The notes below the pieces were generated by a model. The model worked only from the letters and a program-made list of their open reading frames with translations. It made no database searches and was not told the DNA's origin. Made by a program: the position numbers and the translations under genes. Positions 40,038 through 47,517 of a DNA stretch of 64,000 bases are shown here, one piece after another (the first letter of the stretch is position 1; every line of letters starts with the position of its first letter). Origin of the DNA: Lachnospiraceae bacterium 3-1 (GTDB lineage Bacteria; Bacillota; Clostridia; Lachnospirales; Lachnospiraceae); contig KE159571.1 in the NCBI GenBank assembly GCA_000403255.2, positions 276,250 to 340,249 on the forward strand, written 5' to 3'.

Positions 40038-41069
40038 ATGAGAGAATATCTAGTATCAGAATTAAAAGGAAATGAAGTTTTGGCAAAGCCAGTGTGTTTG
40101 GAAAATGGAAGTGTTGTTCTGGAGATAGGAACAGTTTTAAAAGTGAGTTATAAAGAATCATTGGCTGCGTTAAATGTCCAGAAAATTTTTATTGAGGATC
40201 CTTTTGAAAAATATGAAAAAGCAAATTTTTATTTTGAGGAAGGCGTGTTTCTGAAATTCGAGAATGATTTAAAAGAGATATTGTCTCATCATGTTTATAA
40301 AGAAAAAAATAGTTTAAGAAAATTAGAAAGTCTTGTGAAAGAGCTAGTAACTGTATTTGAAGAAACAAAAGAAAACAGGGCTTTGGATTTTAGAAATCGA
40401 AGTTCTGATATGTATGAGCATACAATTTTTATTACCATATTGGTAATGATGTTAGGAAAGGAGTATGGTTTTTCCAGAAAAAGAATGGAACATGCCGTTT
40501 TGGGATGTTTGCTTCATGATTTGGGGTATCGGTATATAGATATTGATTACCGAAATTTTTCCTATAACAAATTAACTTCTTTGGAAGAATATGAGTTGAA
40601 GAATCATACAATTTTAGGATACACTGCTTTAGAAAAAGAAGAATGGGTACCGGAGATTTCAAAATTGATGGTACTTTCCCATCATGAAAGAATGGATGGA
40701 AGTGGTTATCCATTACGGCAAAGGAATAGCCAAAAAGAATGTCATATGATACAGATTTGTGATGCTTTTGATTGTGCGATTTCAGGGATGGAATGTCCGA
40801 AAAAATCAATTTTTCAAGCCTTTGATTTAATTTCGGATAAAGAAAAATTTGAAAATCGCATGGAAAAAATATTGGAGAAAAAAGTAGGGATTTATCCGGC
40901 AGGTACATATGTAAAAACAGAAAATGGTAAAAATGCAGTCGTGATTTCTCAAACGGAAAATTCACATGCTCCAATTATTCTGTATGTCAATGAGAAGGAT
41001 AAAAATAAGATTAAGACGGAAAATTTGAACCGTAGAGAAGCGCCTAAAATAACAGGAATTATTTGTTAA
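40038..41069 (+). CDS. HD-GYP domain protein
   Basis: The 343-residue protein has an N-terminal region (about 1-110) of unknown fold and a C-terminal HD-GYP domain. That domain shows HD in LLHDLGY, a conserved His in LKNHTILGY, HHERMDGSGYP and a Asp in QICDAFD. HD-GYP enzymes hydrolyse cyclic di-GMP or related dinucleotides. The usual HDxGK is HDLGY here, so the Lys is replaced by Tyr. No other cyclic di-GMP gene is visible. Confidence 0.88.
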   Translation: MREYLVSELKGNEVLAKPVCLENGSVVLEIGTVLKVSYKESLAALNVQKIFIEDPFEKYEKANFYFEEGVFLKFENDLKEILSHHVYKEKNSLRKLESLVKELVTVFEETKENRALDFRNRSSDMYEHTIFITILVMMLGKEYGFSRKRMEHAVLGCLLHDLGYRYIDIDYRNFSYNKLTSLEEYELKNHTILGYTALEKEEWVPEISKLMVLSHHERMDGSGYPLRQRNSQKECHMIQICDAFDCAISGMECPKKSIFQAFDLISDKEKFENRMEKILEKKVGIYPAGTYVKTENGKNAVVISQTENSHAPIILYVNEKDKNKIKTENLNRREAPKITGIIC

Positions 41070-41141
41070 AAAAAATTGCAAAACATTATTTTATATTATA
41101 TAATAATCAAAGAACGGTGTTATTTGGAAGGAGGGTGAAAA

Positions 41142-42023
41142 TTGCATAATTATTTGCGAAGTATTGGATTTGGAAATTTAAGAAATAAGAATGAAGTTAA
41201 TTTGTTGATAAAAGATATTATTGAACACCCAGACAAAAAGATAATAACCGAAGATGATTATGGGAATGTATTTGCAGAATTGAGTAAAGAATTTGGAGAA
41301 TATATAGGAATTTCAGTTCGAGGATTTTATATAAGAGATAATGAATTTCATATGGAATATTACTATCCTTATTTTCTGGGCAGTGGCGTTACTACAGAGG
41401 AAAAAGTAGAGGTTGAAAAGCGTTTTGATCGGGAATCTTATGCAGGTGTCTGTGATGAGATGAGAATAGGAGTAACATTAATTTTTTATTTACAGAATGT
41501 AATTGAGTATCTTCAGGAGTTCCGTACAAAGAATGGAAAAAGAATGCCAGTAAATACTACAATATCTGCCTTGGCTACAGATGGGAAGATTATTCTTCCT
41601 GTTTATAAAAATGAAAATCAGATTAAAAGCGGTGAGAAATATACAAATAACCGTAATCATTTAATGGCTGCTGCCAGAGATGGTGATGAAGAAGCAATGG
41701 AAAGTCTCACATTGGAGGATATTGATACATATTCTATGATTTCAAGGAGAATTATGACAGAAGATATTCTTTCAATTGTAGATACTTATTTTATGCCCAG
41801 TGGAATTGAAAGTGACCAGTATAACATTATGGGTGAGATTCTTGATTTTTATACAATTGATAATAAGAGGACAAAGGAAAAATTATATGTGTTGACTTTG
41901 AATAGTAATCATTTAATTTTTGATGTTTGTATTAATCAGGAAGATTTATTGGGAGAGCCTGTAATTGGGCGTAGATTTAAGGGTGTTATTTGGATGCAGG
42001 GACGTATTCATTATCAAATGTAA
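41142..42023 (+). CDS. DUF3881-like protein
   Basis: The 293-residue soluble, acidic protein starts MHNYLRSIGFGNLRNKNEV, which I associate with DUF3881 of Lachnospiraceae; this is from memory. The start is TTG with GGAAGGAGGG upstream. It lies 72 bases after the HD-GYP gene. Function unknown. Confidence 0.75.
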   Translation: MHNYLRSIGFGNLRNKNEVNLLIKDIIEHPDKKIITEDDYGNVFAELSKEFGEYIGISVRGFYIRDNEFHMEYYYPYFLGSGVTTEEKVEVEKRFDRESYAGVCDEMRIGVTLIFYLQNVIEYLQEFRTKNGKRMPVNTTISALATDGKIILPVYKNENQIKSGEKYTNNRNHLMAAARDGDEEAMESLTLEDIDTYSMISRRIMTEDILSIVDTYFMPSGIESDQYNIMGEILDFYTIDNKRTKEKLYVLTLNSNHLIFDVCINQEDLLGEPVIGRRFKGVIWMQGRIHYQM

Positions 42024-42031
42024 AAAAAGGA

Positions 42032-42060
42032 TTGACAAAATCCTTAGAAACAATTAAAAT
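42032..42060 (+). promoter_or_regulatory. tRNA-Arg promoter
   Basis: TTGACA (42032-42037) and TAAAAT (42055-42060) with a 17-bp spacer, 17 bases before the tRNA. Confidence 0.8.
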
Positions 42061-42077
42061 AAAATAGATTTTTAAAT

Positions 42078-42151
42078 GTCGCTATAGCTCAGCAGGATAG
42101 AGCGACCGCCTCCTAAGCGGTAGGCCGGAGGTTCGAATCCTCTTAGCGACG
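42078..42151 (+). tRNA. tRNA-Arg, anticodon CCT
   Basis: The 74-base cloverleaf is complete: acceptor GTCGCTA/TAGCGAC, D stem GCTC/GAGC, anticodon stem ACCGC/GCGGT with loop CTCCTAA (anticodon CCT at 42112-42114), and T arm with TTCGAAT. CCA is not encoded. It reads AGG codons. Confidence 0.97.
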
Positions 42152-42158
42152 TCTTGAG

Positions 42159-42200
42159 AAATACCGAGAATACTGGGGTTCCAGAGTTCTCGGTATTTTA
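42159..42200 (+). terminator. Terminator after tRNA-Arg
   Basis: AAATACCGAGAA/TTCTCGGTATTT is a 12-bp perfect stem, with a further CTGG/CCAG pairing in the loop, and ends in T-rich sequence. Confidence 0.85.
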
Positions 42201-42323
42201 CTATATCTGAGTTTGCTGATCAAAATAGCGTTTCTGCTAATTATCCGAAAAATTTTGTTGAAAATCTTGCTAATTGAAAAGGTGAGAGTTTCAGGTTCAA
42301 AGTTATTAACTTTGTCACAAGTT

Positions 42324-42370
42324 GGGACGAAGTTAAAATTGAATTAACGAATTATTTTGTCCCTTTTTTT
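42324..42370 (+). terminator. Orphan terminator-like hairpin
   Basis: GGGACGAA pairs with TTTTGTCCC, GTTAA/TTAAC forms an inner stem, and seven T follow. No gene upstream needs it, because the tRNA already has one. It may belong to a lost gene. Apart from it, 42201-42584 holds only the ORF6N fragment at 42500-42538. Confidence 0.6.
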
Positions 42371-42499
42371 GTGGAGGGAGATGGAAAGATTATAGATATC
42401 CTCATAGAAATATGTGTGATATACTGTAAAAGCAAACAATAAGCGTACATAAAACTTGGTATTCTGATTTGGAATTTCAAGTTTAATGCAAAGAAGCAG

Positions 42500-42538
42500 A
42501 GCTTGAAGTCGCAAATTGTGATTTCAAGTTATTCATAG
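42500..42538 (+). pseudogene. Fragment of an ORF6N-type coding sequence
   Basis: Twelve codons read [12 protein letters not shown] then a stop, and match [11 protein letters not shown] inside the ORF6N gene 300 bp downstream. No start codon or further homology is visible, so this is a short remnant of a related gene. Confidence 0.5.
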
Positions 42539-42584
42539 TTTTGAGGTTTCAATCTGGCATTTTAAAATAGAAAGGGCGATAAAG

Positions 42585-43010
42585 ATGGCTGATACAGAAC
42601 AAACAGCTCTGACAAAGGCAAATAATGATACCCAAGAAATAAGCATTGAATCAGCAGAGTCCGATATAAAAAGCATGATATATGTTATCCGTAACCAGCA
42701 GGTTATGATAGACAGCGATTTAGCGATGCTGTATCAAGTAGAAACGAGAGTATTAAATCAGGCAGTAAAGCGTAACATTTCAAGATTTCCAGAAAGATTT
42801 CGATTTCAACTGACGAAAGAGGAATATGAAAACTTGAAATCACAATTTGTGATTTCAAGTTTGGAGGATGATAATGGATATGGCGGGCGTAGGAAACTGC
42901 CATTTGTTTTTACAGAACAAGGAATTGCAATGCTTTCTGCTGTTTTGCGTAGTGATGTTGCTATCCGAGTCAGCATTAGGATTATGGACACAAAAGTGGG
43001 TGATTTTTGA
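42585..43010 (+). CDS. ORF6N domain protein, C-terminally truncated
   Basis: The 141-residue protein carries an ORF6N domain (about 30-125: [53 protein letters not shown]). This is a DNA-binding module common in prophages and mobile elements. Family members usually continue after RVSIRIMD with a C-terminal region; here the chain ends after IMDTKVGDF, so it is probably cut short. AGAAAGGGCG is the only ribosome binding site. Its location after a tRNA suits a former insertion. Confidence 0.75.
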   Translation: MADTEQTALTKANNDTQEISIESAESDIKSMIYVIRNQQVMIDSDLAMLYQVETRVLNQAVKRNISRFPERFRFQLTKEEYENLKSQFVISSLEDDNGYGGRRKLPFVFTEQGIAMLSAVLRSDVAIRVSIRIMDTKVGDF

Positions 43011-43087
43011 AAAATAGGTTCTGAAAGCCCCATGAAATAAGGGCTGAAGATTTCGAGAAGTTATTAGAATAGATAAGGAGGAAAGAT

Positions 43088-45000
43088 ATGAAAAAGAAAG
43101 TGCATTAAATATTATCTATGGTATTGGTTTTTATTATGATACTGTCCGTTGTGGAAACATCTGTTCCTGCCAATGTCCAAGCTAAGTCAAAGACTACGAC
43201 AGTAAATAAAACTATAACCCTTACTACATCAAAGACCATAAGTACAAAGTATACGATCAAGTCCGTGAAATCCAGTAACTCTTCCATACTATCGGTAAAA
43301 AAGGTATCGTCTAAAAAATTCAAAGTGACGTCCAAGTACAAATATGGTTCTGCTGTCATAACAGTAAGGTTTAAAAACGGAAAGACAACGAAATATAAAT
43401 ATGACGTGGGAAAATACTCTTTGAAAAAGGGAAAAGGAAAGACTGTTTCCACAAAATATACGATTAAATCTGTGAAATCTGACAAGACAAAAATTGCTTC
43501 TGTCAAAAAACTTCTTCAAAAAGGTTTAAAGTTACTGCAAAAAAAGCTGGGGCAGCAAGAATCACAGTAACATTTAAAAATAGAAAGAAAGCAAACTATT
43601 ATTTCAAGGTAACCGGAAGTTCCAGCAGCGGAAATAATAATAATGATAATAATAATAACAATAACAGTAACAATAACAACGAAAAAGTTTCCCTGAGCAA
43701 GACTTCATTAACCATGAATGAGGGAGATACCACTACGCTTACGGTTTCCATTTCGTCACTATATGACAATCAGGCGTTGGTATATTGGGAGTCTAGTAAT
43801 ACATCTGTCGCTACTGTTTCCTCTTCATTTACGGATCTAAAAGAAATGAAAAAGGGAACCATCAAAGCAGTGGGAGGAGGAACTGCCACCATTACGGCAG
43901 TATGCATGCTCAACACAGAAGACATTCTAATTTCTTGTACGATAAAGGTAAATGAATCAAAGAAAAGCGCTTCGGTATATGGTTTTACAATAATAGCGTA
44001 CTCAAATAAGAGTACTTTTAAAGTGAAAGAATGCGACAGCCGTAATACAGATGGAACGAATACTTACGACGTTGATTTTTTCTGTAATGGAAGCGAATAT
44101 TGGATTAATAAAAATGTGACTTTTGAAGTTGAAGATGTAACGCCGAAAGCTTATGCTAAGATGTACTTAGATATGGGAATTAAATATCAAGCTCCTAGCC
44201 TAAAAAAAGAGTCCTCTGCTTCCGCTTTGAGGGAATGGAATGCAAAGGAAGGCCAGGTTAATTGGAGTCCTATCAAAATTCAAGAACCATTTACCAATGC
44301 GGGCCCAGGGCAAGACAAGATCAGAGCCACAGCCGGAAAACGATTGGTTATAGATACTGGAATGAGCACAAGAGCTTTAAAAGTAGTGGCAAAACAGGGG
44401 GATAAAGTATTAGATTATGTTTATTTGACAAGCAACTCCCGCAATAAGAACGATTCTTCTTCCTATTCCAAGTACGATCTAGATTTATATCGTGCAGTTC
44501 TCAATAAAGTGGAAGAAGCTCTATGGAAACCAGGAATGACAAATTCTGAAAAGTTGATCGCTCTGAATAACTATATCAATAGTACAAATCACTATCCAGG
44601 CCGTGATCTTACTTTAAAAGAGTATAATGCAACCTTTTGGGAAAACTGGTCTGTGGATGATACCTATATCATGAAAACTGATTCAATATTAGATAATATT
44701 ATGATGTTTCAAGGAGGTATCTGCGATTGTTGGGCAGCCCAAGTTCTTATGAAAATAGCAATGGAAGATCTTGGAATTCCTAAAATTAAAGATATGACAG
44801 AAGACGGTGAGGGCGTGTGGCTTGGTATGGGATCCAACAGCTCAAACCCAACGGCTCCAACCCATGTGACTATGTTTTACAAAGATTCAGAAGGAACCTG
44901 TTACGGATTCGACGTCAATGGAATGACCTATAATCATTCAGAGAAAGAGGTTACCTGCGAAGTACATCAATGCAGAGAAAAATTGATTCCTTTGAAATAA
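43088..45000 (+). pseudogene. Secreted Ig-like/transglutaminase-like protein, broken by stop and frameshift
   Basis: TAAGGAGG precedes ATG 43088, but codon 7 is TAA (43106-43108), inside what would be the signal peptide (ending NVQA). Translation then stays in frame to about 43506. There a 6-A run, where 7 A would keep frame, shifts the sequence; the other frame continues as TSSKRFKVTAKKAGAARITV. The restored protein would have about 637 codons. It has two tandem copies of a 60-residue Ig-like unit, an Asn-rich linker, a BIG2-like domain and a transglutaminase-like domain. Its catalytic triad candidates are Cys in GICDCWAAQ, His in PTHVTMF and Asp in GFDVNG. Confidence 0.85.
43633..43682 (+). 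repeat. AAT/AAC-rich microsatellite coding for an Asn linker
   Basis: About 16 mostly AAT or AAC codons in a row, with single GAT and AGT codons, encode an Asn-rich linker in the broken secreted protein. Period 3 keeps frame. Confidence 0.9.
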
Positions 45001-45033
45001 CGGTATTTGACTAGACATTTCTGAATTTTTCAG

Positions 45034-45065
45034 GAGTCGTCGCAAAATGCGGCGGCTCTTTTTCT
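45034..45065 (+). terminator. Terminator after the broken secreted protein
   Basis: GAGTCGTCGC/GCGGCGGCTC, with G-U pairs, closes a 5-base loop and is followed by TTTTTCTTTTG. Confidence 0.85.
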
Positions 45066-45186
45066 TTTGTGTGCTGAGCATGGTACGAATCACGCAAGTC
45101 CAGCCACGGGTTTTTTACCGCCAAGTGTGGTGAACCACAAGTCAGTATCAGTAATTAAGGTGATTAACAAATGCTTTTTTTGGGTA

Positions 45187-45771
45187 TTATGAATAAGACT
45201 TAATGATTTCTTCAGCAATTGTTTGTTTTGTAATGCAGCGGTCCATTGCCTGTTTTTCAATATAACGGTGGGCATCGGGTTCGTTCATTTTTAATTCGCT
45301 GATTAAAATCCATTTCGCTTTGTTAACAAGACGGATCTCTGCCATTTTTTCTTTGATAGACAGGGATTTTTTTTCAAATTGTCTCAGCCGCTCCCTGGCG
45401 CTTTCCATCCAGCTAAGAGCATGTATCATGGTTGGCTTTGATGTTGGTTTTGACAGCGTGAACACACCGTATTCAGCAACCTTGTCGTGAATTCCGGCAT
45501 GTATATCACTTTTTACCAAAAGCAGAACAGCAGATTGTTTACTGGTACAGGTGTCAATTGCAAAGCGAGTACCCATATCGTCAGGCAAAGGCGCGTTGAT
45601 AATGACAAAATCAAACGTTTTTTCAGCGAGTATCCGTTCGGCGGCGTTGACACTGGCAACAGTATGGATCGGGGAATATCTTGTTTCGGGGAGCAGGTCG
45701 GCAAAGGCAGAGGTGAATTTATCTGTTGCAGACACAATGAGTATACTGTAAACCCGTTCTCTTAAACTCAT
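45187..45771 (-). CDS. ANTAR-domain RNA-binding regulator, NitR-like
   Basis: The 194-residue protein has an N-terminal receiver-like domain (about 8-125) and a C-terminal ANTAR domain (about 135-190: AKWILISELKMNEPDAHRYIEKQAMD). The receiver lacks the usual LLDIMMP phosphorylation motif (it reads VIINAPLPDD), so it may not be phosphorylated. ANTAR proteins bind paired hairpins in nascent RNA and block terminators. It follows glnA by 31 bases, as nitR does in solvent-producing clostridia. Predicted targets are the glnA and glnN leaders. Confidence 0.92.
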   Translation of the reverse strand: MSLRERVYSILIVSATDKFTSAFADLLPETRYSPIHTVASVNAAERILAEKTFDFVIINAPLPDDMGTRFAIDTCTSKQSAVLLLVKSDIHAGIHDKVAEYGVFTLSKPTSKPTMIHALSWMESARERLRQFEKKSLSIKEKMAEIRLVNKAKWILISELKMNEPDAHRYIEKQAMDRCITKQTIAEEIIKSYS

Positions 45772-45802
45772 TTTGCACCTCCTTCTTTTTCTTTGGATTA
45801 AA

Positions 45803-47014
45803 TTATTTATTACAGTAGATGTCTAATATAGCGTCTGGTATGTTTTTTTTGATAAAATTGCTGTTTGCAGCTACTGCACAGGCGGATTTAAGATTGCTAG
45901 GCAGTTGTTTAAAATTGGCAAGGGTATTCGCATTTGCTTTATACAGATTGATATCCGCAGGGGTCGGCAGCTCTAGTTTATTCTCAATTCCATCAAGAAT
46001 GGCATAAATTATCAGGGCAAATATCAGATAAGTATTAGCAGCCGGATCAGGAGAACGAAGTTCAACACGACGGTATTCGCCGACAGCGGCTGGGATTCTT
46101 AAAAGCTGTGAACGGTTCTCGCTGGACCAGGAAATATATTTTGGAGCTTTGTTGCTGCCAAAACGATGATAGGAGCTTTCCGTTGAATTTAAAAATACCG
46201 TCATATCAGCAACTTTATCCAAAATCCCTGCAATCAGGTATTTCATATTGTCTGTATCATAAGATGATTTGACTGATATATTGATATGGAAGCCGTTCCC
46301 TGGTTTGTTTTCCAATGGTTTCGGACTGAAATCAGCGTAAAGGCCATTCCGCTGGGCGATTGTTTTTACAACCGTCTGAAACGTCATGGCGTTGTCTGCG
46401 GCGGTCAGAGGATCGGAATAGCGAAGGTCAATTTCGTTTTGTCCCGGTCCTTCTTCATGATGTGAGCGTTCCGGTTGTATTCCCATCTGTTCTAGCGTCA
46501 GGCATACTTCGCGGCGGATATTTTCACCTTTGTCTTCCGGAGCGATATCCATATAAGTTGCGTTATCATAAGGTTTTTTGGTTGGATTTCCATTGTCATC
46601 CAACATGAACAGGTAAAACTCCTGCTCTGCGCCAAAGAAAAACTGATGTCCGGAAAGTTTTGCTTTTTGAATCGCGTTTTTTAAAATAGAACGGGTATCA
46701 CATTCAAATATTTTTCCATTGGGATAAGTAATGTGACAGAACATTCTTACTACACTTCCATGCTCCGGTCTCCATGGCAGAGGCGTCAATGTGTCTGCTT
46801 CAGGATACAGGAACAGATCAGAATGGTTTTCATCACCAAAACCAGCGATGGCGGATGCGTCAATGGCGATGCCATATTCAAAAGCACGGGAAAGCTCCTG
46901 TGGCATAATGGATATGTTTTTCTGCTTGCCGAATACATCACAAAAGGCGAGGCGGATGAATTTGACGTCTTCTTCACGCACATATTGGATGACCTCTTCT
47001 TTTGAATATTTCAT
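45803..47014 (-). CDS. glnA: Glutamine synthetase, class I-like short form
   Basis: The 403-residue protein makes glutamine from glutamate, ammonia and ATP. Visible signatures are VRFIRLAFCDVFG-like start, FFFGAEQEFYLF, the PGNGFHINIS ATP-binding loop and RRVELRSPDPAANTYL. At 403 residues it is shorter than the usual 440-470 class I enzymes. The ribosome site is weak (GTAGG). Transcription begins at a consensus promoter at 47247-47275 and passes a leader of about 225 bases with two terminator-like hairpins. Confidence 0.92.
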   Translation of the reverse strand: MKYSKEEVIQYVREEDVKFIRLAFCDVFGKQKNISIMPQELSRAFEYGIAIDASAIAGFGDENHSDLFLYPEADTLTPLPWRPEHGSVVRMFCHITYPNGKIFECDTRSILKNAIQKAKLSGHQFFFGAEQEFYLFMLDDNGNPTKKPYDNATYMDIAPEDKGENIRREVCLTLEQMGIQPERSHHEEGPGQNEIDLRYSDPLTAADNAMTFQTVVKTIAQRNGLYADFSPKPLENKPGNGFHINISVKSSYDTDNMKYLIAGILDKVADMTVFLNSTESSYHRFGSNKAPKYISWSSENRSQLLRIPAAVGEYRRVELRSPDPAANTYLIFALIIYAILDGIENKLELPTPADINLYKANANTLANFKQLPSNLKSACAVAANSNFIKKNIPDAILDIYCNK

Positions 47015-47075
47015 AAGCCTACCTACTTTCTTTTTTCTTTTAATTTGTTACATATCTTTCAGAATAAACAAGAAA

Positions 47076-47096
47076 GAATCCTGCTTTGCAGGATTC
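47076..47096 (-). terminator. Second hairpin in the glnA leader
   Basis: GAATCCTGC-AAA-GCAGGATTC is a 9-bp perfect stem, followed on the minus strand by TTTCTTGTTT. It lies among other GC-rich palindromes (47097-47150, for example GTCGC-TTT-GCGAC). Confidence 0.65.
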
Positions 47097-47170
47097 TCCG
47101 CCTGCGGCGGGTCGCTTTGCGACAGATTTCATACCCGTCGCAGTGCGATAAAAGCTTTCCTATAGAATAA

Positions 47171-47234
47171 AAAAAGCAAAATTATCCGCTTTCAGGGCAG
47201 GTGATTTCTGCTCTGAAAATGAACGCCTTTGCTC
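47171..47234 (-). promoter_or_regulatory. Candidate ANTAR-responsive leader of glnA
   Basis: On the minus strand GCAAAGGCGTTC is followed by a hairpin (TTTCAGAGCAG/CTGCCCTGAAA, loop of 7). The 3' arm of this hairpin overlaps a terminator stem, AAAGC/GCTTT with a TTTTTTT tract. Overlap of an upstream hairpin and a terminator is the layout of ANTAR antitermination. The GCAAAGGCG motif also occurs in the glnN leader. Confidence 0.6.
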
Positions 47235-47246
47235 ACACTCTTTATA

Positions 47247-47275
47247 TTTATACAGCAGATGAAGCGCTTTGTCAA
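47247..47275 (-). promoter_or_regulatory. glnA promoter
   Basis: Minus strand TTGACA (47270-47275) and TATAAA (47247-47252) with a 17-bp spacer. It is back to back with the glnN promoter, the two -35 boxes being 36 bp apart. Confidence 0.85.
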
Positions 47276-47311
47276 TATTTTTTAAAACGATAGAAAAAAA
47301 TAAGAAAAGGA

Positions 47312-47340
47312 TTGACAAATGATTTTTAAGGGTGTATTAT
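47312..47340 (+). promoter_or_regulatory. glnN promoter
   Basis: TTGACA (47312-47317) and TATTAT (47335-47340) with a 17-bp spacer. The predicted start of transcription is near 47347, leaving about 170 bases of leader. Confidence 0.85.
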
Positions 47341-47349
47341 CCAACACGT

Positions 47350-47490
47350 AAAGGCAAGGGCGTCTTTGAGAGAAAGTTCTCAGAGACGCTTTTTACTTTT
47401 GTAAATGAAAATACATAAAATTTGGGATAAAAGGCAAGGGAGTCTTTTGCGGCGCAGGGAAACGCGCCATGAAAGCCATCCTTGTCTTTT
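47350..47490 (+). promoter_or_regulatory. Candidate ANTAR-responsive leader of glnN with two repeated modules
   Basis: The motif AAGGCAAGGG(C/A)GTCTTT occurs twice, at 47351 and 47431. The first runs into a 12-bp stem (47360-47371/47378-47389) with a 6-base loop GAAAGT and a TTTTT tract. The second opens an 11-bp stem (47429-47439/47480-47490) enclosing a GGCGC/GCGCC hairpin. Two modules, a 6-base loop and a terminator fit control by an ANTAR protein, although the loop does not follow the A1/G4 consensus of known sites. Confidence 0.6.
47360..47394 (+). terminator. Terminator in the glnN leader
   Basis: GCGTCTTTGAGA/TCTCAGAGACGC, 12 bp with one wobble pair, is followed by five T. It lies about 15 bases after the predicted transcription start, so it acts on the leader itself. 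Confidence 0.85.
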
Positions 47491-47517
47491 CATTTTCAAA
47501 TTGGAAGGAGTGAGATT

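Noticed and set aside
42835-42867. Near-perfect 16-bp palindrome in the ORF6N gene
   Set aside because: It encodes the conserved [11 protein letters not shown] segment, so the symmetry may be a by-product of the coding sequence rather than an operator.
42152-45180. Integrated element with attachment repeats after tRNA-Arg
   Set aside because: No direct repeat of the tRNA 3' end and no integrase is visible in the window.
47097-47150. GC-rich palindromes in the glnA leader as a CRISPR or REP array
   Set aside because: The units differ from each other and have no regular spacing.
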